A stretch of 64,000 bases of DNA from contig NZ_CP082909.1 of NCBI RefSeq assembly GCF_023822025.1, positions 1,002,698 to 1,066,697 on the forward strand. The letters run 5' to 3'. The position numbers and the translations under genes are program-made. This document shows, piece after piece, positions 9,721 to 19,222 of this stretch. This DNA is from Endozoicomonas sp. 4G. GTDB taxonomy: Bacteria; Pseudomonadota; Gammaproteobacteria; Pseudomonadales; Endozoicomonadaceae. Position 1 is the first letter of the stretch. Every line of letters starts with the position of its first letter. The notes below the pieces were generated by a model. It was not told where the DNA came from, did no database searches, and saw nothing but the letters and a program-made list of their open reading frames with translations.

Positions 9721-10926
9721 TCAATTAAATAAGGTGTACAAATAATCCAAAGGATCACGGAATTTCTTCCATTGGTTATAGGTTGTGTCGGTAAAGCTTT
9801 CTTCAAGTGAGTAACCATAAACCACATTGTTTGAAACACCATTGATCAGAGCGAGAGCCAATGCAGGAGCCAGAGTAAGAGCAATATTTCTCAATAAATG
9901 GTCTGAGTCCAGTGTTCGGCCTTGCTGCAATAGCAACCTCATGACTACGGCTCCGACTGCCATTCCGGCTATGGATTTAAATCCGACTTTATAGCTGACT
10001 CTAGGTGTAGCCACAGCTGCCGTGCCAAGTGCGGCTGTGGACAAAAATATATCTGATGTGTCGCCAGCACTAACAGCTATGTATCCGGCCATGGCGGTGG
10101 CCATTGATTCAGCTATAGCCCCGGTTCCGGTTAAGGCTGCTGAGCCTATGTCGATTCTGTCATTTCTGTTTGGATTGTATGCTGAAAAAGAGCTTATGGC
10201 TGATATTCTCTTTGTCAATGTAGCGGCTACCAGATAAGCAAAGGCTGCTTTTGCGTGTGTAGCACCTTTCAGGCGCATCTGATCATAGATTATTGCTCCG
10301 GCCATCATGCCAGCCACTGATGACAACAGGGTATATTCAGTACCAGCATAATTTAAAGATCGGATTGAATCTTTATCACGATGCCTGAAAGCCTGGATAG
10401 CAGAAGCTCCGGCTACGGTTCTTGCAATGACTTCATGGGTAAAGTAAGCGGCTGTGATTGTGGGTACAAGATGAGGTTCCTGGCTGGTATAGGCTTTATA
10501 ACCCGTGTATGCGGTTCCTACAAATCGCAGCGGCTGCCACCAGGGCCGCTCATAAGGCCAGAGCGTTACCTGTCCAGCTAAAGCAACCTCTGTGGAGGTG
10601 ATAATGGCTGCGAGTTGATTACAAAAAGATAATCTGAGCCCTCGTAACTCAATCTGTTCTGTACCTGACAGGTCAAAGTGATCTGCAAGGGCGGGTAACA
10701 CCTCAAGTGATTTGCAGATGCCGTACCAGAATCCATAATTGATTACGGTGGAAGCGGCCAGCCCGGAACTGCTGGTTGCCAGTTTCAGACTGTCTTCAAC
10801 TAAACCTGAATTATTGTAGTGGCTTAATAAGTTGAATTGTTCTTCTTTCAATGCGTTTGAATAAGCGACTGAACTAATCAATAAAAAGCATGAGAATAGT
10901 GATATTAGTTTAACGGATGTTTTCAT
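9721..10926 (-). CDS. Hydrophobic exported or membrane protein, unknown
   Basis: A 401-residue protein starting with a clear signal peptide (MKTSVKLISLFSCFLLISSVAYS). The rest is rich in Ala, Gly, Ser and Thr and has many moderately hydrophobic stretches (LLSSVAGMMAGAIIYDQM, SMATAMAGYIAVSAG, FKSIAGMAVGAVVMRLLL, IALTLAPALALALINGV), consistent with a multi-helix membrane or membrane-inserting protein. It has no recognised catalytic motif. It is convergent with the gene at 8830-9648, separated by about 70 bases. I do not recognise the family. Confidence 0.6.
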   Translation of the reverse strand: MKTSVKLISLFSCFLLISSVAYSNALKEEQFNLLSHYNNSGLVEDSLKLATSSSGLAASTVINYGFWYGICKSLEVLPALADHFDLSGTEQIELRGLRLSFCNQLAAIITSTEVALAGQVTLWPYERPWWQPLRFVGTAYTGYKAYTSQEPHLVPTITAAYFTHEVIARTVAGASAIQAFRHRDKDSIRSLNYAGTEYTLLSSVAGMMAGAIIYDQMRLKGATHAKAAFAYLVAATLTKRISAISSFSAYNPNRNDRIDIGSAALTGTGAIAESMATAMAGYIAVSAGDTSDIFLSTAALGTAAVATPRVSYKVGFKSIAGMAVGAVVMRLLLQQGRTLDSDHLLRNIALTLAPALALALINGVSNNVVYGYSLEESFTDTTYNQWKKFRDPLDYLYTLFN

Positions 10927-11253
10927 TCTGTACTGCCTTGTATAGAGTGGCTGTCTTGAAACGCAAGATTAGCTCTCAGACATTCCTGCTAATAAAAAGT
11001 TTCCGAGAGAGGCTGGAAAAAGAGCCACTTTTAAAAGTGGCACCCTTGACTTTACTGGGCTGTAGCCAATTAGTGGTAAAATTTCCCTACAAATTCTGAG
11101 CAGTTACCTCGTTTCCACGCTCTGAGGGTGTCGCAAAACTCTGGTTCCCATGCTTTTAGGCCCGGGTCCCAGCGCGGGAACCCATACCTATCTAGCGCTT
11201 TATAGTCCGCTTTTCAGGGGAGGAATGCTCTCATATTCAGAGTGACCGGTTTG
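10927..11253. other. Intergenic stretch with diverged REP-like sequence
   Basis: No convincing gene lies in these 327 bases. The part 11108-11195 contains two diverged units of a palindromic repeat (CCTCGTTTCCACGCTCTG and GGGTCCCAGCGCGGGAACCC followed by ATACC). This resembles the widespread gammaproteobacterial repeat with core CGTTCCCACGCTCTGCGTGGGAA. A further fragment of the same type lies at 11896-11920. Confidence 0.5.
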
Positions 11254-11526
11254 TTAAAATAAGTCACTGTGAGAACCAATGCGAGCCAATTGCAGTTTTC
11301 TATCGTGGGTGCGGTAGATCAATACCAAATCGGGTTTGATATGGCAGTCCCTGAAGCCGAGCCAGTCACCAACCAATGCATGATCCACATGGCGGGCATC
11401 CAGCGTTTGGCCTCGCTGTAACGTACCAATAACATGACCTGCGGCAATAATATCTGTAATGGCCAGTTTGGTGACCTTTTTAAAGTCCTTTTTAAACTGG
11501 TTGGAATATTCCAGGCTATACATCAT
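11254..11526 (-). CDS. yafQ: YafQ/RelE-family mRNA interferase toxin
   Basis: A 90-residue toxin of the YafQ subgroup. It has the N-terminal KKDFKKVTK region, then LDARHVDHALVGDWLGFRDCHIKPDLVLIYR, and ends in LARIGSHSDLF, the hallmark C-terminus with the His needed for ribosome-dependent mRNA cleavage. His residues in the HVDH and CHIKPD stretches also match. Its start overlaps the antitoxin end by 11 bases, giving coupled translation. The symbol follows the closest recognisable family member; orthology to E. coli yafQ is not claimed. Confidence 0.88.
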   Translation of the reverse strand: MMYSLEYSNQFKKDFKKVTKLAITDIIAAGHVIGTLQRGQTLDARHVDHALVGDWLGFRDCHIKPDLVLIYRTHDRKLQLARIGSHSDLF

Positions 11527-11794
11527 TTACCTTGCCATCAGTCAGCTCATTGATTAAAGCACTGACGGATTCAGCGCTGTGGCCTTTGCCTTCATCCAGT
11601 TCTTTCATCGCAGCCACCGAGGTTTTATTGGGCTGCTGAACTCGCAGCTCAAAGGGGATTCCACCGTGATTGATTACTGCTTTAGCAAAAATATTAATAG
11701 CCTGAGAAGTACTTAAACCAACGGCTTCGCAGATATTAGTAAAGGCAGCCTTAGTATCGTGATCGATACGGGCACTGAGCATTTCCTGCCTCAT
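11516..11794 (-). CDS. dinJ: DinJ/RelB-family antitoxin
   Basis: A 92-residue antitoxin. The N-terminal ribbon-helix-helix region (MLSARIDHDTKAAFTNIC, then GLSTSQAINIFAKAVINHGGIPFEL) is typical of DinJ. The flexible C-terminal half (EGKGHSAESVSALINELTDG) would wrap the toxin. The ATG is preceded by GGAGAG. The protein should neutralise the overlapping toxin and repress the pair through the inverted repeat just upstream (11814-11852). Confidence 0.88.
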   Translation of the reverse strand: MRQEMLSARIDHDTKAAFTNICEAVGLSTSQAINIFAKAVINHGGIPFELRVQQPNKTSVAAMKELDEGKGHSAESVSALINELTDGKVNDV

Positions 11795-11813
11795 GTTTTA
11801 CTCTCCATAGGTT

Positions 11814-11852
11814 AAATTTGTATTACATTGCTATACATTGTAATACAAATTT
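11814..11852 (-). promoter_or_regulatory. Inverted-repeat operator/promoter of the toxin-antitoxin pair
   Basis: AAATTTGTATTACA (11814-11827) and its exact reverse complement TGTAATACAAATTT (11839-11852) flank an 11-base spacer, ending about 20 bases before the antitoxin ATG. On the minus strand TTGTAT and TAATAC lie 17 bases apart and could be the -35 and -10 elements, one in each arm. Binding of the DinJ-YafQ complex here would block transcription, as is known for this family. Confidence 0.75.
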
Positions 11853-11895
11853 TAGAAAGATATCGGCGATATTCAAGTGCCTACCTTTGCGACAA

Positions 11896-11920
11896 CCTCG
11901 CTCTGCATGGGAATGCATAC
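11896..11920. repeat. REP-like repeat fragment
   Basis: The sequence CCTCGCTCTGCATGGGAATGCATAC matches one arm of the widespread CGCTCTGCGTGGGAATGCATAC palindromic repeat. It directly follows the stop codon of the small exported protein gene on the minus strand. Confidence 0.5.
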
Positions 11921-12220
11921 TCAGTTTTTGGGACAATTATCTTGACCTGCCTCGCATGTGCCAACATCCGGTTTTGGTACATAACTGTCACCGAGGATAT
12001 TTTTTTTCGCCTGTTCTGAGAGCTTATGGAGAGCTTTGCAGTTCATAGCCGTCGCTTCACGAGCTTGGTACATAAGACAGTACTGCTCAGACACTGTGTC
12101 ATAGAAACTTGTCACGGTTCCAAGTCGAGCGTTAAGGTCGTGCACAGCTAATATTTTCAGTTCAGCAACAGCTATGGTAGAAGCGGCAGCCAATAGGGCT
12201 GCCAGAATAAGTTTTTTCAC
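11921..12220 (-). CDS. Small exported protein, paralogue of the gene at 4364-4669
   Basis: A 99-residue protein with a Sec signal peptide (MKKLILAALLAAASTIAVA). The mature part shares TVTSFYDTVSEQYCL, NCKALHKLSEQAKKNIL and GDSYVPKP with the protein encoded at 4364-4669, including two conserved Cys. Its tail has two additional Cys (GTCEAGQDNCPKN). The signal peptides are also nearly identical, so the two genes are duplicates that diverged mainly in the mature N-terminus and tail. Function is unknown. It is a stand-alone gene followed by a REP-like fragment. Confidence 0.75.
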   Translation of the reverse strand: MKKLILAALLAAASTIAVAELKILAVHDLNARLGTVTSFYDTVSEQYCLMYQAREATAMNCKALHKLSEQAKKNILGDSYVPKPDVGTCEAGQDNCPKN

Positions 12221-12369
12221 TAGATATACTCACATGGTCGGATGGTTAAGGATCAAGTCACCAGAAAGTCAGGACTTGACCTCTTAATAAAAGGCCAATG
12301 TTTGGATAGTTCTTCTAATAAAAAGTTCCGGTGAGAGATCTGAATAGTAGCCATTTATTTTTTTCTGCG

Positions 12370-13863
12370 TCAGATAGCAGACAAGTTTTGAAACTCGGTT
12401 AACACAAAGTGATCAGTCATCCCGCTGACGTAATCAATCAATAATCTTGCCCGGTAATACCATTCCAGGTCATCCAGCTCCTTAGCGGAGTAATCACTGC
12501 CAGACAATGATTTCAGTGCTTGATGATACGCCATTTTATGTTTGCCAGAGAGTCGGTGGTAAAGGCGTTGCTCGATAAAATGCCGACTGGAATCTTTTTC
12601 AGTAATGCTGACAAACTCGTCACGGGTGAGTTCCAGTAAAGGCTGGAAAATATCCATCAGTCCCATCAGGGCAGCGTAGCCCCTGAGCTCGGGTGTTTCC
12701 TTTTCCATGCTGGTGAAGACGTAGCGGATGGCGACGGTTTTCAAGGTATCCAGAGCCAGATGCTGGTCGGACTGGCCGTCGATCAGAGGCTCATCCAGAG
12801 TGCCATCGAAGACGGCCTGATGCTGTTGCAGGTAACGATTCGCCGCATAATCCACCAGATCTCTGACCAGACGGGTGCGCAATCGGACAATAAACTCCTG
12901 TTTGTTATCGCCTGCTCGCTTGATGGCCGATTCCATGATGTTGGGCAGATAGTCATTATCTTCAGTAAACTCTTCCCAGACTTCATAGAGTCCGAAGCGA
13001 AGATCGCGGAAAGAGAGAATTCCTTTGTCGACAGCATCTTCCAGATCGGCAATGCAGTAGGAAATATCATCAGCGGCTTCCATGATGTAAACCAGGGGAA
13101 AGCGGCAACCCTCATCAATCGCCAGCTGCTGCCAGATGTTGCGCACCAGATCGGCTTCTGAAAAATAATAACCCGGCTTTTTCTTGCGATAGGCATCGGG
13201 TGCATCTTTTGCAGGTTTTGGCTGGTAGGGCGTGCGGGTGTATTTCATAAGCGCACCCATCTGGGAATAGGTCAGGTTCAGATCCTGCAGGTGATGAATA
13301 ATTCTTAACGCCTGGGCATTGCCTTCGTAGATGTACAAATCCGGCAGCAGGGTTGATTCCAGCAAAGCTGACCGGGCTCGCTGACCTTTGAACGCTTTTT
13401 CATGACAAAGCCCGGCTTTATCCTGCATCCAGCGGCTGATGGCAGCCTCTCCAAAATGGCCGAACGGAGGGTTGCCGATGTCATGCATCAGGCAGGCCAT
13501 CTCGACCAGGTTGATAAAAGCTGTTTCCTGATGTTCCAACCCCAGTGATGCTAATTGACCCGCTTCTGACAGGCGCTGAAGAATGGTTTGTGCCAGAAAA
13601 CGACCGGTTTGTTGCACTTCCAGAGAGTGGGTTAGACGACTGCGGACAGCGGCATTGGTTTCCAGAGGGTAAACCTGGGTCTTCTGTTGCAGTCGGCGTA
13701 TGGCGGCGGACTGAATGATCCGGCCCCGGTTACTCTCGGTTTCCGTAAACAGATCCCGATCCGGGTCAGCAGAACTGACTCTGGGGCGAATGCAGGTGAG
13801 CTTGGTAAGGTAGTTCATGCTGATCTTAGTCGGCAGGAAACTTTTGAAGGTGAGGTTTGTCAT
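12370..13863 (-). CDS. dgt: Deoxyguanosine triphosphate triphosphohydrolase
   Basis: An HD-domain dNTPase of about 497 residues that hydrolyses dGTP to deoxyguanosine and triphosphate. The N-terminal signature NRGRIIQSAAIRRLQQKTQV is followed by RLTHSLEVQQ and the metal-binding CLMHDIGNPPFGHFGE, then EAADDISYCIADLED, all as in E. coli Dgt, and length fits. An in-frame ATG at 13878 exists, but the ATG at 13863 overlaps the upstream esterase stop as ATGA, which suggests coupled translation and is my chosen start. The gene would then be read with the esterase gene as a two-gene unit. Confidence 0.95.
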   Translation of the reverse strand: MTNLTFKSFLPTKISMNYLTKLTCIRPRVSSADPDRDLFTETESNRGRIIQSAAIRRLQQKTQVYPLETNAAVRSRLTHSLEVQQTGRFLAQTILQRLSEAGQLASLGLEHQETAFINLVEMACLMHDIGNPPFGHFGEAAISRWMQDKAGLCHEKAFKGQRARSALLESTLLPDLYIYEGNAQALRIIHHLQDLNLTYSQMGALMKYTRTPYQPKPAKDAPDAYRKKKPGYYFSEADLVRNIWQQLAIDEGCRFPLVYIMEAADDISYCIADLEDAVDKGILSFRDLRFGLYEVWEEFTEDNDYLPNIMESAIKRAGDNKQEFIVRLRTRLVRDLVDYAANRYLQQHQAVFDGTLDEPLIDGQSDQHLALDTLKTVAIRYVFTSMEKETPELRGYAALMGLMDIFQPLLELTRDEFVSITEKDSSRHFIEQRLYHRLSGKHKMAYHQALKSLSGSDYSAKELDDLEWYYRARLLIDYVSGMTDHFVLTEFQNLSAI

Positions 13864-15122
13864 GGTTTTTCCGGACACTGCCCTTCGAATATCAACTGAG
13901 CGTATTCCCGCTCCAGGTACCCCGGCTTGTCAGTAAAGTAATGCAACAGCAGCTCATCGGCAAGCCTGCGATCCGCCTCGGGGCATTCCACTTTGTAATT
14001 GAGGATAGACAGCATTTTGCAGTTAATATTGAAAATCCAGTTCTGTACCGTACTGGATGGATGAATGGAATCAACATAAAAATGATCACTGCGGTTTTTA
14101 CAGGGGCTCGCCTTGTAACTTTCGCAGATATCTACTGGGGCATTATCAGAACAGCCTCTGAAGCTGACATCCAGACAGGGTGTATCGGTGTCGACGCCTC
14201 GCTTTCGAGCTTGTTCTAACATAACGTCAAACATTCTGCTGTAATCGAAAAATAACAGTAGCAGGTCTGGGTACTTTTTTTTCAGCTGGAAAAACGTTTT
14301 TATAGCCAACCGGTTATGGTTAATGATGACCTTACGCACTTCGTGTCGGTCTTCTGAATGGCGCAGGCAAGGGGTTTTGGTGACATCCGGCAGGGTTCCC
14401 CAAAAAATAGTTCTCACTCCATGGGCATAGAGATTGTCAATCGCTGCCGACAGTTTGGCGACCACCAGAGGGTAATTCCAATAACGGTTGAGGTAATCAT
14501 TAGCGCCGCCCGCCAAAATAAAAACCTGATTCTCAGAAAAGGGCGCATGATGCCGCACCAGATAATTCACCTGTTCCTCAACTGAACTCAAAATGGGTTT
14601 CCCGCCCTGAATACTGTTGGCAAGAAAGCTGATGTTGGCCAGCTGGCTTTCATCAGAAAGAAACGACCAGAAAAAATCTATTAGCACTTCTGAAAAGCCC
14701 ACCATGGTACTGCCACCATGGGACTGATCAACATATTGGTTTTTATCGAAGATATTCAGATACAATGCCCTGGCGACCAGCTCTGGAGCCATCAGGCCAT
14801 CACAAAAACGCCCACCGTGATAATTAGCGCCGGGCATGGCGCCACAAAAACTACCAAAAATAAAGCCCGGTAATATGAGACCGCTCCAGGGATAAAGTGA
14901 CTTTTGACGTTCGTCCAGGGTAGCACTGCCTTCAAGAAATCGACTGTAGTTGTAGAAATTCCCGGAATCAACGGTGCTGTCACCTACCACAAAGACATGG
15001 CTGATAGGCAGAGGTTCACGGGCACAAAAACGTTCAGTGAGTTTTGGATAAAACAGCTTTTCATACGCCAAACCGGGTAACGATAACAGTACTAACAACA
15101 CACCCAGCCATCTACATATCAT
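13860..15122 (-). CDS. Exported SGNH/GDSL-family esterase or lipase
   Basis: An exported hydrolase of about 420 residues. The chosen ATG at 15122 has AGGA eight bases upstream and yields a proper signal peptide (MICRWLGVLLVLLSLPGLAYE); the longer frame from 15224 would bury it. The GDSL blocks are visible: VFVVGDSTVDSGNF with the nucleophile Ser, GGANDYLN with the oxyanion Asn, and DSIHPSS with the Asp-x2-His pair. The layout resembles thermolabile-hemolysin or GDSL phospholipases secreted by marine gammaproteobacteria; exact substrate is unknown. It overlaps dgt by four bases. Confidence 0.85.
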   Translation of the reverse strand: MICRWLGVLLVLLSLPGLAYEKLFYPKLTERFCAREPLPISHVFVVGDSTVDSGNFYNYSRFLEGSATLDERQKSLYPWSGLILPGFIFGSFCGAMPGANYHGGRFCDGLMAPELVARALYLNIFDKNQYVDQSHGGSTMVGFSEVLIDFFWSFLSDESQLANISFLANSIQGGKPILSSVEEQVNYLVRHHAPFSENQVFILAGGANDYLNRYWNYPLVVAKLSAAIDNLYAHGVRTIFWGTLPDVTKTPCLRHSEDRHEVRKVIINHNRLAIKTFFQLKKKYPDLLLLFFDYSRMFDVMLEQARKRGVDTDTPCLDVSFRGCSDNAPVDICESYKASPCKNRSDHFYVDSIHPSSTVQNWIFNINCKMLSILNYKVECPEADRRLADELLLHYFTDKPGYLEREYAQLIFEGQCPEKP

Positions 15123-15239
15123 ATAAAATCCTAAAAGCTGTTTAGTAGAGCGCTGAGAATTATAGTGGATTACCTTTGGGTCGACTGAGTAAAACCTGCC
15201 GGGGTGCAGGTGTCGTGTGAACATGGCACGGTTGTTAAC

Positions 15240-18200
15240 TTAAAAGGTACTGGTTGGTGTGCTTAGGGTTGTGGTTTGAATCATTAATAATAAGGGGGTG
15301 CTGTCCTGTAAAGTCTCATCAATGTGAGTGGTCCGCGACGAATTAACAGCCATATTCTGAGATGCTTCAATATTGACTGCCGCATCAAAGTGTTCCAGAA
15401 GAGCCACAGAACTGGGGTAGTGGATAAGATAGGCTGAAGACAGATGGGGGACTACCAGAAATTGAGAAACCAGGAACTCAGCCTGATCGAAATTTTGCTC
15501 TAACAACGACTGCAAAAGCATTGCCCGTTGATGTTTAGTGAGATCAGGAAATCGATAATTTTCTTTTTGTAACAGCATAGCCAAAAGGTTAGGAGCCAGT
15601 CGGACCCAGCGTCTCAGGTCATAAATCTCGTGATAAGACCCGTAGTCACCTTGGGTAATGACCGGGAACCAGACACCCTGTGTCGGCACCAGCAAGGTCA
15701 TCAGCTGGGCATCGCCAAATTGTTGCAGTCGGCCTAGCTCCGATTGACCGGAAGAAGCTGAATGGATAATGACATAGTTATTGACTACCGCTGAAATTAA
15801 GTCAGCATCAATCCCCGATAGTAGCCCAAGCTCTTGCATCAGTTTTTGCTGGTCAGGATGATTCTGAATCACGGAATAAATCTGGCGAAGGTTATAATGC
15901 ATCATCTGCCTTACTTTTTTCTGGTCCCATACGCCTACTTGGCTTGTCCGTATACTCTGGTTGAATATCTCGGCAATGGACGAGTACATACAGTTACCAT
16001 CGCCATTAACTCTTATCAGCTCAAAACCATCGGGGACAGGGTTAAAGGAGTAATCGGGTTCAAAAAACTGTTTTTTGGGGTATCCCTTTTCCATCTCTTT
16101 AAATAATTGCCCTGCTAGTTTCCTGATGTGTTTGTCTTCTTTCATGCAACCATTGTGAAAAGGTTTTACCAGCTTTTCTTTTGGTTTGCCTGTGGTTCTG
16201 TTTGTTGTACGCCCTTTTCCTCTTATGGGGCTTTTAGTCTCATAAACTTTATTACAACGGTAACAGGTTTGCCTGAAACCACCTTTCCCATTCGGCACAT
16301 TAACCAGAAGCTCTGGAATAGTTTTCCTGAATGAAGAGATTAATTCATCCGTTTTTTCTTGACTGAAAAAATCCGATTTTTGTTCTGTGTTTTTCAGAAA
16401 AGTCAGGAGTGAAGCTTTTACCTCTTTGTTTTTTGTTCGGCTTCCGTAATTTTTCAAAATACTTAAAATAAACTGATTTAAAAATTCTTTGCTTTCGAAG
16501 TCCAGGTCGCTGGAGTAATACTTAGCTGTAGGCAACAAGTGATTCAAAATCACTGGGATGATATTTTCCTCACTATCAAAAGTCTTACGTGTATTCTTGA
16601 TATCAATTAGAAGGGATTTTATCTCATCATTATTAAAAGAAAGATTATGCAAAGGGTTGAAAGACTCTTTATACAAAGGGTTAAAGAGAGTTTTTGTGAA
16701 AAGGAAATCAGCAATTTTTAATACATCAAAAGCGGCAACAATACCTTGTTTGTTGGAAGCATAGAGATCCTTCAGGCTAAATGCCTCCGGTTTTTCTATA
16801 AGTTGTTTGATTATTCCAGAACTTGCATCAGATTCGTTATAGGTCAGAGTCCTGACACATATTTCAATAAGGTAGTTTAAAATAATACGATAAATAATTC
16901 CTGACTTATTTGGGGTGTCCATTCTGGATAAGCGTGTCAGGCCTGGAGTTAAGCGTGGAAGAAAAAAAATCAAATCCTCGATGATATTTTCGTCAATAGT
17001 TCCACTAATGACACTTTCAAAAAAAGCATTGTTATTCTTAGCAACTGAGTAATCATCATGGTTTATAAGGATAGACATCTGAATTCTTTGTAAAAAAAAT
17101 TCCAAATGGACTTGACTGAGTAACCATTTGTTTTCCTGCGGTGTTGATAATGCGCTGATAATAATGTCATTACCCAGATTTGAAACGGAGGCTTTTTTTA
17201 GATCATTGGGAATGCTGAATTTATATCTTGATAAGTCATACATTGACATCAAAGCAAATCTTTTTTGAACTTCTGACATATCATCTCTAACAGTGGGTAT
17301 CCAGACATTGCTGGGACCTTCAGGTGTAGCGCCTCCTCTATAGCGTTCTGTTGTCTTTTGCGTATCTGAAGGCAAAAGAAGTTTGTGTCGAAAAAACATA
17401 GTACTAGCTTTTGCCTGCTTCTTATTTTCAAATAAATGTATTTCCCATTTTATGGGTTTGCGCGCATTTCTTTTGTGAATTATACCGCACTGCATAAGGT
17501 GGCATGTATGTTCTGGGACATAATAGTTAGTTGCCTGGTGTTTAGCAGAGTCAAACGCCAGCCTTTCATAACCAGGAACGTTAACAACCACCGTCAGGAT
17601 ATCATGCTTTTTCTTCCATTTTGTATTACCCTTCTTTATGCCATGCAAAACTTTTAGAACATTAGGCTGGTCGAGCTTTTTATTTTTATAATAAACGACG
17701 GGCACAATATCTTTTGGTATTATAAATCCTGACTTTCTCCTGGCTTCATAGATCAGATCATAAAAGTTTTTAATCGAAGCGTAGTCAAGCTCTACAATCT
17801 CAGCTTCATTATACATTTTAACAGGCAAGAAAATATCAGTCCTTATTGATTCTGAATCCAGCTCAGCCTCGGTCAAGTTATCAAAAACTCGATCTTCTTC
17901 ATCTTTTATTCTTTCACCCATACTTTTTTCTATCTTGTTAGAATCCGTATCTATACAAACAGGCGTGTTAACTTCTTGTTGTGTTATATGAGTTGCATTC
18001 ATTATTTCTTTTATAAAATTATCCTGGGGTGTGATTACAAGCCAATCAAGCAAAAAAACATCTTTTGTTTTTGTATTGATGCAATCTGTTACGGAATTGA
18101 TAATATTCAAAATCTGTTTTTCTACAGACAAATCGTCTGGGAACTCATTGTGCAAGTCCAAGGTGTTTCTTTTATATCGTCGATATTTATGATGTAGAGC

Positions 18201-19166
18201 AAAACTTTTGTTAAAAATAAGGGGGAGCTCTGGTGAATATCTAACGTCAAAATCTGGTTCTTTCTCGTCATAGTTGTCAAAATTAAATACTATTCTAAAA
18301 AATGCATCTTCCCACAGACCACGGGCTGCGATAAAGTCAAGAGATACCTCAAACATATCTTTATCATTGATGCTTAAGCTAAATTTTTCCGGATAGTGCT
18401 TATCAAGAAAGGCTCGAAGTCGATTAACGGCAATATAAATCTCTCTGGCTCTGGATGCAGGGTTTTTTATGGGTGATCGTCTTAGGTGGTCAAAATAAAA
18501 ATCGGGTAAGGGTGAAATTATCTTATCTCCATCCTTCAAATGTACATTCCGAATCATATTGACATTGGTAAAAACAAATTCTCCATTACGTAGCAGATAT
18601 ATTTTTTTATGGAAGACATTGCCAGATAGAGATTCAGATAGAATATAATTTTGTTTGCTATTTAATGTCTTTATAGCAGTTGGAATTGGTTGTGAATTAA
18701 TCCGATTTTCATAGAGGATATTTATCCAGGCTATATTCTTTGTAGGCTCTTGCTCAGTTATTCCACTTTCTGATAACAATCTGTCGGCATAATTAGTAAC
18801 AAAGCTGGCTGCGCTATTGTTTACTTTACGATCATAATGAATCATTGCCTGAACAAGGTTAAAAGACCTTAGCGGGGTATAAGGTATACCAAATTTAGCC
18901 GTTTTATCAGTAGCCTTAATACCCATTTGCTTAGCTATTTTTTTATTTATGGTTACGAAAAAATGTTTTATTTTTTTTAGTTTAATGGCTGACATAGCTC
19001 TATTAATATAAGATTCAGCTTCTGTGTATAAATCATGTTCTTTAAGTTCCAGATCCAGTTTTTCATACTCTTGAAGGGTGAGCTGTTTTAGCATGCTTTT
19101 TTGGTCGTCGTTCAGCGCAAGAGCACTAGCTGACAGCAGGGTCATTAATAAAACGATAAAATTCAT
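15240..19166 (-). CDS. Giant exported OTU-protease-like protein, copy 1
   Basis: A protein of about 1,308 residues, on the minus strand with copy 2. The ATG at 19166 has AAGGA nine bases upstream; a TTG three codons earlier does not fit. It begins with a Sec signal peptide (MNFIVLLMTLLSASALALN), then about 950 residues I do not recognise. CYRC near residue 968 and FHNGC near residue 1004 form a C-x2-C/H-x2-C motif. The OTU-like core follows: NGDGNCMYSS with the presumed nucleophile Cys about 1059 and YHEIYDLRRW with His about 1179. OTU domains are ubiquitin-directed cysteine proteases. Unlike other members, its tail lacks KRIKLD and ends TTLSTPTSTF. Catalysis and target are inferred from motifs only. 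Confidence 0.8.
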   Translation of the reverse strand: MNFIVLLMTLLSASALALNDDQKSMLKQLTLQEYEKLDLELKEHDLYTEAESYINRAMSAIKLKKIKHFFVTINKKIAKQMGIKATDKTAKFGIPYTPLRSFNLVQAMIHYDRKVNNSAASFVTNYADRLLSESGITEQEPTKNIAWINILYENRINSQPIPTAIKTLNSKQNYILSESLSGNVFHKKIYLLRNGEFVFTNVNMIRNVHLKDGDKIISPLPDFYFDHLRRSPIKNPASRAREIYIAVNRLRAFLDKHYPEKFSLSINDKDMFEVSLDFIAARGLWEDAFFRIVFNFDNYDEKEPDFDVRYSPELPLIFNKSFALHHKYRRYKRNTLDLHNEFPDDLSVEKQILNIINSVTDCINTKTKDVFLLDWLVITPQDNFIKEIMNATHITQQEVNTPVCIDTDSNKIEKSMGERIKDEEDRVFDNLTEAELDSESIRTDIFLPVKMYNEAEIVELDYASIKNFYDLIYEARRKSGFIIPKDIVPVVYYKNKKLDQPNVLKVLHGIKKGNTKWKKKHDILTVVVNVPGYERLAFDSAKHQATNYYVPEHTCHLMQCGIIHKRNARKPIKWEIHLFENKKQAKASTMFFRHKLLLPSDTQKTTERYRGGATPEGPSNVWIPTVRDDMSEVQKRFALMSMYDLSRYKFSIPNDLKKASVSNLGNDIIISALSTPQENKWLLSQVHLEFFLQRIQMSILINHDDYSVAKNNNAFFESVISGTIDENIIEDLIFFLPRLTPGLTRLSRMDTPNKSGIIYRIILNYLIEICVRTLTYNESDASSGIIKQLIEKPEAFSLKDLYASNKQGIVAAFDVLKIADFLFTKTLFNPLYKESFNPLHNLSFNNDEIKSLLIDIKNTRKTFDSEENIIPVILNHLLPTAKYYSSDLDFESKEFLNQFILSILKNYGSRTKNKEVKASLLTFLKNTEQKSDFFSQEKTDELISSFRKTIPELLVNVPNGKGGFRQTCYRCNKVYETKSPIRGKGRTTNRTTGKPKEKLVKPFHNGCMKEDKHIRKLAGQLFKEMEKGYPKKQFFEPDYSFNPVPDGFELIRVNGDGNCMYSSIAEIFNQSIRTSQVGVWDQKKVRQMMHYNLRQIYSVIQNHPDQQKLMQELGLLSGIDADLISAVVNNYVIIHSASSGQSELGRLQQFGDAQLMTLLVPTQGVWFPVITQGDYGSYHEIYDLRRWVRLAPNLLAMLLQKENYRFPDLTKHQRAMLLQSLLEQNFDQAEFLVSQFLVVPHLSSAYLIHYPSSVALLEHFDAAVNIEASQNMAVNSSRTTHIDETLQDSTPLLLMIQTTTLSTPTSTF

Positions 19167-19222
19167 ACTTGGCAATCCTTACACTATCGTACTTAAAACT
19201 TTCTATATTGAACGTCAATGGT

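Noticed and set aside
9524-9842. Short minus-strand open frames between the two unknown genes near 9.6 kb
   Set aside because: There is no good start, they overlap the ends of the two genes, and no family is recognised. The segment 9605-9720 may be foreign residue, but I cannot support a gene.
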